Of a stretch of 64,000 nt of DNA, positions 54,463 through 64,000 are shown piece by piece. This DNA is from Tremella fuciformis (taxonomy: Eukaryota; Basidiomycota; Tremellomycetes; Tremellales; Tremellaceae): contig CP136490.1 of the NCBI GenBank assembly GCA_032768795.1, positions 3,658,001-3,722,000 of the forward strand. The letters run 5' to 3'. Position 1 is the stretch's first letter. Each line of letters starts with the position of its first letter. The notes beneath the pieces were generated by a model. That model saw only the letters and a list, made by a program, of their open reading frames with translations, ran no database searches and was not told the origin of the DNA. The translations under genes and the position numbers were made by a program.

Positions 54463-55933
54463 CTAGCGGGAACCGCCCACCGAAACTTGGGTAAGAGAGT
54501 GGCAAAAGGGAAACTCAGAGTAGGTGTACTTGTGTCCCGCCGCTATTTGGGTGTCATAGTCTCTCTCCTCTTCTTCCATTCGTGTCTCTTCTGGTGCTTT
54601 GCGTCTAGCGGTATCTGCTTCCTCCATGACCAGCATAGCATCGAAGAATGGACTATACTCCGTTTCTGCACGCTGTGCTTCAGACTGGTATTCCCACAGC
54701 GATCCAATGGTTCCGCTTTCCACTTGGTTCAAGGCCTTCAGCACCTCTTTACCGCTTAATCTGTAGAAGACGGCGGGCATGCCTCCGGACATCTTAGCAT
54801 TTTTCTTCTCGGTTTTCAGTCCAGATGCGGTCAGGTCGCCCGAGGTGACATGGAAATGGGTGTGTCTGTCTGACGTCGCGCACGGCTCGTTGAAAAAACT
54901 CTTGTAGCCCTTGAATTCTCCTTGTTGAGCATATTCGACAAGACTTCGGACTGCGCTCTGTCAGTATGTAGCCTCCTGAAAGACGAGACCGAGCGCACGG
55001 AAATCAAATTCGCTTCTGGAGTGCGAGCGCCAGCCATTGAGGCTGTGAAAGTGTGTCATCGCAATCCGATGGATCGTCCTCATAAGAGACGGAGGCTCAA
55101 AAACGACAATCGTACCCGGTCGATCCTGCAGGATCAGCTGTCTCTTGACCAGCGTCCTGAGGTGGAGGACGGACTCTTCGTCTGGATACGAAATGCTCGG
55201 TCTCATTGTTGCTCGACACTATCGTTGGGAATTCAGTGAAGGTGAACCTTGGACCTGCCGTCACTGTGGAGTGAACCATCGTAGACGCCTCATCCTCAGT
55301 TGGCACAACGTCGACCTCGGCGTGAATCTTTTCCTGGTGCGGGCGACAGGGCAGTGAGCATAAGTTGCAACTCTCTTGAGGTTGGTGTCCTCTGGTTCTG
55401 GCCCACTGGCGTTCAATCAAGGCTGTCAGCAGAGTCACGACTGTCGTTTTGGTCAACGCTCGTGCTATTGTGAGGTCAGCGTCCGAGTGACACGCTAGAG
55501 CCTTTGACTAGCCTTCAGAACGATGAGACGACTGGCCCGCCTGGCCTTGGCGGTGGCTTCGGCCGGATCCGGCGGGCGTATGCGAGGAGGAAGCGCGCGA
55601 CTTCCCAGCCCTATGGGACGCACTGCTGGGGCGAGGGCGGTCACGGTTCGAAGAAGAGACCGTGGCTTGAACGAGACCGTCAGGAGAAGACTCAGGACGC
55701 GGGAGCATTCCGTCCTCGAACAGGGGAATACATATGCTCAGCACCCGATTGATCACCTCTAGTGGGCGTCCGGTCCACGCACGGTCCTTCAGAGAGTGCT
55801 CCCAGGTGTTTACGAGTTTGCGGATCACATGATCACTGTTGAAACTGCTGATGACTTGATAGTACAGGGAGTAATCCGGCTCCGAGTAGTGAGCGACAGT
55901 GGTCGCGCCAACGTCGTATGCGCTATACATCAT
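54463..55933 (-). CDS. Unrecognised gene family, tandem copy A
   Basis: The likely start is MMYSAYDVGATTVAHYSEPD at 55933 and the stop is at 54463-54465. Blocks shared with the copies at 56896-58890 and 59454-60842, in order: a helical start ending RAWTGRPLEVINRVLSICI; a C-x2-C block (IERQWARTRG...ESCNLCSL); QDRPGTIVVFEPP with IAMTHFHSLNGWRSHSRSEF; and a last exon YKSFFNEPCATSDRHTHFHV to KMSGGMPAVFYRLSGKEVLK ending in a Glu-rich helix. Short introns separate the blocks. No signal peptide or membrane segment is seen, so a soluble intracellular protein is likely. I do not know the function. The exon joins near 55460-55510 are uncertain. Confidence 0.55.
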
Positions 55934-56895
55934 GAGGGGTTTGAGCGTGTCAGCTGTGCCTGTCGTCGGAAAGTGCAAAAGAGAACCAAGCGGGATCGAC
56001 AAAATACGACATCAAGACGGCCGTAGGGCATGCCATCTTGTATATGTAAGGGGTTATCAGAAGGGGCTTTACTCTTCGAGACAAATGCTCAAAGGATCTC
56101 CAAACGTCATTTGCAACCCGTTTGCAAAACGCCCTGACTTCCAACTACGCGGAAACGATCGCGTCTGATGTGAGCATTCATGGGGTGTTTCAAAGCTCTG
56201 ATGAGTCATGGGCTGCATGACACACAAAAAAATCTCGATTCGCAATACAGAGCTCGCATTGTTGCCAATCTGCACTTCGCACGGAACACTTGCTTAGCCA
56301 CGTCGAAAACAGGTGCTGCTCTCAACCCGGGTGCTTTGTTGAAGCCTGAATACAAGTCGGTCCGCTCACTCTTGCTACCTTGTGGCAAGTCAAGCATAGG
56401 GCCCTAGTGCGCGGCCCAAAGAATTGACTTCAGGCTAGGTCTCAGCTGACAATGATAGGTTCAGCTAGAGGAAGTGTGATGACGGGCTGCCGCGGCCAGG
56501 TAGAAGTGTACGAGTATCGCATCGAATGCTGATGCAGCCTTCAAAGTCTATATTCAAGGCTTCTATCGCTTTGTCATCTGCTCAAGAGCAAACCAGGGAT
56601 CGGCCAATGTGACCTTACTACCGTGACCGCCTCATGCTAGCTAGTCACGAGTGGCTTGCAGGCTCCCGGAGCACCTTCAATGGGTCCAAAGAACGTAAGT
56701 GGCGAGATTAATGACAGTGATGGGGCGGCCAGTTCAGTTGCGGGAAAGGGCGAATGATTTCAGATCAAATAGATGCGATACACAATGCCATAGCACAAAG
56801 GGTCAGACAGCATTGGAAACGCAAGCAGGCAGTGCGATTGCTTGAACTTGTACAGGATGAGCGGCGCGATGTACATATGTATCGGAGTGCCCATT
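55934..56895. other. Gap without a recognised gene
   Basis: This roughly 960-base stretch lies between tandem copies A and B. A further 5' exon of copy A could extend into 55950-56144 (frame containing MACPTAVLMSYFVDPAWFSF), but this is not supported by the sister copies. Otherwise nothing is recognisable; local base composition is less GC-rich than the genes. Confidence 0.4.
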
Positions 56896-57317
56896 TCAGT
56901 TAATTGATACAGCTTCTCCTGGCCCGAAGTAACGCCGTGGCTTTCCATCCGGACCGAGGTTAGGGAAGTCATCCTCGGTGTACTCATAGCCCTCGGCCTC
57001 TTGCTGGCTGCACAGCTTCCATTCCCCGGTCAAATACTCTTTGTACTTCTCTTTTGCCACAACTGTGAGTTTCTCCTCGATAACTAATGTCAGTTGAAAG
57101 CGGGGCAAATATTCGCTTTCCCTTTGCGCCTGGGCAGTTGCCTGGAATAGCGAGCCGTATTCGCCCCTGTCGACCGCATCCATCCCCTCGAGCATGTCAG
57201 GCCCAAACATCCTGTAAGATTGGGGAGGTAGTCCCCCTGACATGATGAAATTCTTCTTCTCGATGCTTTCCGTCGCCTCGGTCCATTCCCCGAGAGTGAG
57301 ATGAAGAGGGGTGTGAC

Positions 57318-57322
57318 CGATG
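57318..57322. repeat. Target site duplication CGATG of the miniature element (left)
   Basis: CGATG directly precedes the left LTR and recurs directly after the right LTR at 57873-57877. This marks a 5-base staggered insertion. Confidence 0.88.
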
Positions 57323-57451
57323 TATCACGAACATACATTAGGGGGCATGCAGTCATAACGTCCTGTAAAAGGCTCAATATCAAGCTCGGTAGGAACCGGC
57401 TTGATCCCCCTATAAGCGTACCTAATCTGAACTACATACTGGATCATGACA
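57323..57451 (-). repeat. LTR of the miniature element (3' LTR in its own orientation)
   Basis: 129 bases, identical to 57744-57872. Plus-strand ends are TATCACGAAC and GATCATGACA, giving imperfect terminal inversion (TGTCATGA versus TATCACGA). Confidence 0.9.
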
Positions 57452-57498
57452 GTCGCCCCCCGGTTATAGGCGACGTCCTCGTCGGCTCTATGGCCTGA

Positions 57499-57557
57499 AT
57501 TGGCTCTTTGGCCCTGAATGATTGGCTCTTTGGCCGTGGACAATTGGCTCTTTGGCC
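57499..57557. repeat. Three 22-base tandem repeats in the miniature element
   Basis: ATTGGCTCTTTGGCC begins at 57499, 57521 and 57543, exactly 22 bases apart. The spacer varies slightly (CTGAATG, GTGGACA, CTGAATA). It is the main structured feature of the otherwise non-coding internal region and might serve as a packaging or protein-binding site; this is inference. Confidence 0.8.
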
Positions 57558-57743
57558 CTGAATATATGGCTCGGAGGCCTTGTGGTAGACTAGTATTTTC
57601 TCGTAACTAACAACTACATAATGGTACGCTTCTGAACCGAAACCTTGCTTGGCTTTAGCCAAGAGTTTCCAAGCCAGGTACCTCCGAATACGACTGAAGC
57701 ATTCAGTCGTAATCGAACGTCTGACCCGTTGAGCTTGATATAC

Positions 57744-57872
57744 TATCACGAACATACATTAGGGGGCATGCAGTCATAACGTCCTGTAAAAGGCTCAATA
57801 TCAAGCTCGGTAGGAACCGGCTTGATCCCCCTATAAGCGTACCTAATCTGAACTACATACTGGATCATGACA
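57744..57872 (-). repeat. LTR of the miniature element (5' LTR in its own orientation)
   Basis: 129 bases, identical to 57323-57451. A TATA-like CTTATAG (minus strand, 57831-57837) lies 23-29 bases before the RNA start at 57808 predicted from self-priming, the same spacing as in the chromovirus LTR. Confidence 0.9.
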
Positions 57873-58890
57873 CGATGGTCGTCGCGAAAGGCTCATTGCA
57901 GAAGACGCGAGCATTGTCAAAGGTCTCGGCGTTGTCGAAGGCGTGAATGAGGTCGCGGTCTGCAGAGTGTGAGCGTGTAACTCCGCCCTTGAGAATGCTG
58001 GGCATACGCACGATGGTGGAAATCTTCGCGAGCGTAGGACCGCCAGCCATTCACAGTGTGGAACAGCTTGTAAGCGACGTCGTGGCCGTCCTTCCCCATT
58101 GGACGACGAGCCTGAAAGTAGATGATGGTGCCGGGTCGCTCCTGACTCGTCAGATCCCTGCAAGCCAATGTTGATGACCACTGACCTCTTGCCTGCACAA
58201 CCAGTGCTTGTGAGGGCCAAACACCTGCGATGACAGACGGCGGCCGCACGGATGTTCGCGCGTCGCCTCAGTCACCGTCTGCTCTTCTTCCACGATCCAC
58301 GGCCCCCCATTCTCCGCCTTGTCCATTCGACAGATGGATGTACATTAATTGCACGGCTTATCAGCTTGATGCCCATAGTTTGCTCCCCATGCACGAGACA
58401 CGAGGGCAGTTATAAATACTGTCCACTCCCTTTGATCGGGCGTCTCTGCTCACTTCAGTAGACTCATACATCATAATCGCAACCGCCTCACCATCACCCA
58501 CGCCTCGCATCGCCCTCAGCAGCGGATCCTGACCCGAGTGTCCTGAGTGATCGCCGCCGTCTTGGGTGCCCATGATCAGACCGTCATTCCCATGCGTCCA
58601 GGTGAGCGCCTCTTCGTTGACAGCGCTATTACCTCGGCGGGCTCCACGTTCGCCATGTACACAGCGATCGCGTCTTCCAGAAACTTGCTGAGGGCAGCAC
58701 CTCGCCAACCCGTCCATCCGGTACCATCAGAGAACACGGAGCCGTAGTAAGTAAGGCAGTCGTTCAAGATATGGCTTTCCTGAAACGAAGTGCGAACTGT
58801 TGACCAGAGAGTCCGGAGCGGAAGGGATGAGTTGGCGCGTGCAAGATAGTCTGCAGCCTCGGCAGTTATCCATGTTCTGCTGTCCATCAT

Positions 58891-59453
58891 CTCTGTGTCA
58901 GCCCGGGATGGGTGGAACGTGGCTCTTGGTAGGCTCCAACGGCTTTGCCTTCGAGAAGACAACCGTCAGCGGCGGTGGCGGTGCAATTGTGAGATACCTG
59001 CGCCGAGAAGCTGAAGCATTGATCATGACTAGCCGTGCTGTGCTGGGCTCAAGGGAGCATCGAATACTGTTTGGAAGGCATTGGAAATAAGCCAACACCT
59101 AAAATTACTGAATGCCGTTATGAAGCTGCGCGACACAGCATATGCATTGAGCTCACAGTAGCAGCTCTCACGAATACACGCTCTCACAAGCCGAAGAAAG
59201 ACGAGGCATTGGCAAAAAAGCGGCAATTTGGAGGTAATCGCGAAAAGGAGGGCGCACGGACCATGCTGTACAGTGTATCAAGTTTGTTTCGGCCAGGTCA
59301 AAGGGAAGAGTTGGTAGCAAAACTATCGGAATGACTAAAAGGCTGCATGTATGTACAAATAGATTTGCAAATGTCTACTCAGGTGCAGGATGTGCGATGC
59401 TGAGGCGTTGAGCAGCAGTGGGTTCCCAAGGGTGTCTCGCACCGCGTTAAGCT
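58891..59453. other. Gap between tandem copies B and C
   Basis: This 563-base stretch holds the presumed promoter of copy B and the 3' end of copy C. A 99-codon plus-strand frame (59035-59334) shows no motif and is not credited. Confidence 0.45.
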
Positions 59454-60842
59454 TTAAGACCCTACCTCAATGACCCGATTACTGGAACGTCCCGCTGGGC
59501 GAGGCCAATCAGGGAGGCGCTTGATCAGAGCCATTTCTTCAGAGCGCGGAACGGTCTTTTCGCTTTCATAGTCGGCCTTATCCCACACATGTCCCTCCTT
59601 GTCTTTCTTCTCCCTATGCTCGATGGCGCTTTGGCAATGTTCACGCCAGGCCAGAGCATCGAGTCGAGCTTGCTCTTCCGCCATTTTGAGGCCAGCCGAG
59701 GCTGCGGTCACTAGATAATCAGGTACCCCATGCCAAGACTCGGGAATGGTTTCGAACATTGATGCTTTCTTGCCACTCTCGACTTCGGCCATGCTGACTC
59801 GCACTTGGCTGTCGGTGACGCGCCACATCTGCTCCGGGAGGCCTCCCGACTTCATGATGTTGAAGTAACGCAGTCCCATGCCGCGTTCTGTAACATCGCC
59901 TTCGAGCTCTATATGGGAGGCATGGACCTGCCTGGCACACCATGGCTCATTGAAGTGATATTGTGGCAAACCCGATGCAATGCACTCGTTTGTTCCAACT
60001 ATCAAAAGGGAGTTGACTGGGCCTCGTCAGCGCCCGTAGCAAGGTGGACAGACTCAATATCAGATTATGAACTCACGTATAGGGAATTCAGGCTTTTGAA
60101 AGGAGCGCCAGCCCCCACACGTGTGGTATTGTGCGATGCGTGTTCGATGCACTGTCGCGTAAAACCCTCTCTCGGATCCGGGGCTGAAGGAGCCGGTGTC
60201 ATGTGGCGAGCGCTGTGCTTAACAACGTCTCATGGCGACGACGGGGCAGGAATGAGAGCGGTCACGAACTCACCTGTGTCCAGTGAAGACCGTAAGACGG
60301 CGCCGGGTCAGGCTGCGGGTCAGCTCAATCAGGCGCCAGAGACAAGGAGCGCCGCGCCTCAGGAGATGCTTACGAGGTCGACCCAGTTCATATCCTCCCG
60401 GGAGAACATCTTACACATATTGCATGACACCTTACGGGTGCCGTCTTCGCTCGAGAGCACCCATGGCCGCTGCATGAGGAACTGAGACCGTCAGAGCCAG
60501 AAGGTTACCTTGCCACCCGTCGCCCCGTTCCACTCACGGTCGCGGTGTTTCTCCTCCAAGATGAAGGTGATGTACTCTTTCTGATGCTCCAGGGTGACAC
60601 CATCAGTCGCGGTAAGCGCACGGATGAATCGACTTTCCTTGGTCGAGACATGACGACTAGCTTCGTAAGCGGCAAGGCCAGCCTCAATCAGATTCTTCTT
60701 GATGGTGGCTGCGTCCCAGCCCTCTGTCTTCGTCTCTACCCGGTCTTTAGCGGCGAGACTCTCGTCATAGAAAGGTACGAATCTGCTGAGGACGCTGTCG
60801 TCGTATTCTTCAGGGATAATTGGTATGCTGACGGTCGACATC
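59454..60842 (-). CDS. Unrecognised gene family, tandem copy C
   Basis: It starts MSTVSIPIIPEEYDDSVLSR at 60842 and ends PAGRSSNRVIEVGS with TAA at 59454-59456. Shared blocks: EGWDAATIKKNLIEAGLAAY (start region), QRPWVLSSEDGTRKVSCNMC with KMFSRED (C-x2-C block, 60390-60470), RIAQYHTCGGWRSFQKPEFP (60090-60150), and a last exon QYHFNEPWCARQVHASHIEL, GDVTERGM, FNIMKSGGLPEQMWRVTDSQ with a Glu/Lys-rich end. The NGWRS/GGWRS and NEP...SGG(M/L)P signatures are the best family markers. About four introns interrupt it. It is uninterrupted by elements and may be the intact reference for the family. No function can be proposed. Confidence 0.55.
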
Positions 60843-61320
60843 TCGTGTAGTGTTGGCTCAGCGAATTGTAGTGTGATGCAGTGATGTCCCTTGCAGTAAA
60901 GCCTGTCGAGTGGCGGATCAGTGGAGCAGAGGGTGAATGGCGAAACTACTTCGGGTTGTAGGAGGCTAGGGACTCTCATGTTCTGGGAGTCTGCTGTGTA
61001 CACCACTCACCATTCTATCCCCTACAGTCGTGTCCTTTGTCTGCACACGTTTCAGCAGAAGCACATCGCGCCTTCGACAACGTCGGCTTCTCACTGTTCC
61101 CTCGTGGATGCCATGTGCACTCACGGGAGACACCGAGTGAACGTGAGAAGCGTCAGAATCGCAAATGGTTACATGAGAAGTGACGATCGCGAGGTGGCCC
61201 AGAACTCAGCATAACTCGTACATGACGTCGTATCAACCCTCTGTGAATTAAGCTTGGCGGCATGAAGATGAGTCTAACAATGTCCAATCTGCTCGCATGC
61301 AGCAGCTTTATTCTTGCTCT
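60843..61320. other. Intergenic region between copy C and the alpha-glucosidase
   Basis: This 478-base stretch holds the promoter of copy C and the 3' end of the GH13 gene. No gene or repeat is recognised. Confidence 0.45.
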
Positions 61321-63340
<2,020 letters not shown>

Positions 63341-64000
63341 TTGGAGTACAGATGCAAGTTTGGGCCAAGAAGAGGGGTTCTGGATGGTCTAGCACACTCT
63401 TTTATGCCTGATGGATGAGGTATGCTGTCCGAGAAGAGATTGCGATGAGAGTATACGACAGAGGGCAAGGCGGGTGACCCGGTCCAGTTAGGATCCGGGG
63501 GAAACCGAAGACTCCCCGAAGCTGGGCCGCCATGCCCATCTCGAGTCACAATGCGACTCGCTCCACTCGTAATACCGCGCGTGACGCGGAGCCGGTGCCC
63601 GGACCGCGGACCGACTCGATGCTGCATGGCGTAAGCAGAGAATACGCATGAACAACACCGGCACCGAAGAGAGGAAATGTACGAGTAGAGGCTCTCAATC
63701 ATCTAGAAAGATGGGACTGACGTGTGCACGTGGTCGGCGACACGGCCCGGTCCGGTGCCTGAGTGCGACGCCTCGCCGTTTTCAAGAAGCATACTCGCAA
63801 CGAGCATTCGTTCGTCATTTCAACAGGATCCAGCTCTGGAAGCGCACTCATGGCCGCATCGGACATGCCGCCAATAGCGGTAGGGCTAATGGGTACTGTG
63901 AGACGCATTTGTCATGCTGCTTGTAATTCGGCTGATACGGGTCAGGGCGAGTACACCACGGGTATCACCCCTTCTGGGCAGTCCAAGTCGGACAAGAAGG
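63341..64000. other. Upstream region of the alpha-glucosidase gene; no gene credited
   Basis: This 660-base stretch runs to the end of the window. A 69-codon minus-strand frame at 63699-63908 starts MRLTVPISPTAIGGMSDAAM. It could be the first exon of another gene or a chance frame, and nothing downstream of it confirms an exon chain. The region should include the glucosidase promoter. Confidence 0.35.

Larger units (their letters stand above)
57323..57872 (-). mobile_element. Miniature LTR retrotransposon (TRIM-like), 550 bases
   Basis: Two 129-base direct repeats (57323-57451 and 57744-57872), identical by eye, flank a 292-base internal region with no credible protein. In minus-strand orientation each LTR runs TGTCATGATCC...TTCGTGATA. 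Two bases past the 5' LTR, ATATCAAGCTC (57731-57741, minus) is the exact complement of GAGCTTGATAT inside the LTR (57798-57808). This 11-base self-priming match is like that of Tf1. Before the 3' LTR lies GGGGGGCGAC, the same polypurine/junction sequence as in the chromovirus at 36919-44337. It is bounded by CGATG duplications and sits inside an exon of tandem copy B. A non-autonomous element using another element's enzymes is the best reading. Confidence 0.85.
56896..58890 (-). pseudogene. Unrecognised gene family, tandem copy B, interrupted by a miniature LTR element
   Basis: The start MMDSRTWITAEAADYLARAN at 58890 leads to GWTGWRGAALSKFLEDAIAV. A later block carries SQERPGTIIYFQARRP and VAYKLFHTVNGWRSYAREDF, and the final exon begins DRDLIHAFDNAETFDNARVF. 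That exon is cut at 57873 by the element at 57323-57872. It continues on the far side as HTPLHLTLGEWTEATESIEK, then MSGGLPPQSYRMFGPDMLEG, and stops at 56896. Ignoring the element and one target-duplication copy, the frame runs straight through and aligns with copies A and C. The gene was therefore intact until a recent insertion. Function is unknown. Confidence 0.65.

Noticed and set aside
57444..57755. 103-codon minus-strand frame inside the miniature element as a gag remnant
   Set aside because: It starts in the LTR, crosses the 22-base repeats and has no gag, zinc-knuckle or capsid motif.

Overview
The window looks like a nuclear chromosome segment of a basidiomycete, most likely a Tremellomycete (Cryptococcus/Trichosporonales-type yeast). 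The evidence is densely packed genes on both strands, many GT-AG introns of about 40-60 bases with a CTGAC/CTAAC-like branch site just before CAG, fairly high GC, and typical fungal genes (ERG26, SAM50, TIM9, an Itc1-type remodeller subunit, IES2, RPS26, CSM3). The placement rests on sequence character and has not been confirmed by a search. Gene bounds below run from start codon to stop codon and include introns.

Layout. 1-109: the last exon of a plus-strand gene. 0.3-6 kb (all minus): two LURP-one-related (LOR) paralogues flank an HpcH/HpaI aldolase and a GT18-type Golgi glycosyltransferase. 6.2-13.1 kb (minus): the replication-fork protein Csm3/Tipin, two tandem short-chain dehydrogenases (the second has a 7-base micro-exon) and the mitochondrial outer-membrane insertase Sam50. 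13.3-15.7 kb: a class I methyltransferase converging on an unknown membrane-anchored protein. 15.7-18.4 kb: a long non-coding/leader region in front of a homeodomain regulator (18.4-21.1 kb). 21.5-36.1 kb: ERG26, an F-box-like protein, a TRIC-like membrane protein, an AlkB dioxygenase, a mitochondrial nucleoside diphosphate kinase, an Itc1/Acf1-type chromatin remodelling subunit, a triple-KH RNA-binding protein and a second F-box-like gene.

36.4-44.8 kb is the most notable segment. A third F-box-like gene is split by a 7,419-base, apparently intact Ty3/gypsy chromovirus with two identical 313-base LTRs and a 5-base target duplication. It carries gag, pol with a C-terminal chromodomain, and a four-exon gene on the OPPOSITE strand between pol and the 3' LTR. 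Its primer-binding region is complementary to an internal LTR stretch, as in the self-priming Tf1/sushi group. 45-54.5 kb: an MFS transporter, TIM9, IES2/INO80B, RPS26, a PUB-domain protein and D-xylulokinase.

54.4-60.9 kb (minus): three tandem copies of an unrecognised gene family. The middle copy is broken by a second, miniature LTR element (550 bases, identical 129-base LTRs, 5-base target duplication). Its polypurine-tract/LTR junction is identical over 15 bases to that of the chromovirus, and it also has self-priming complementarity, so it is probably a non-autonomous partner. 61.3-63.3 kb: a GH13 alpha-glucosidase with motifs resembling actinobacterial enzymes. I found no rRNA, tRNA or CRISPR array.
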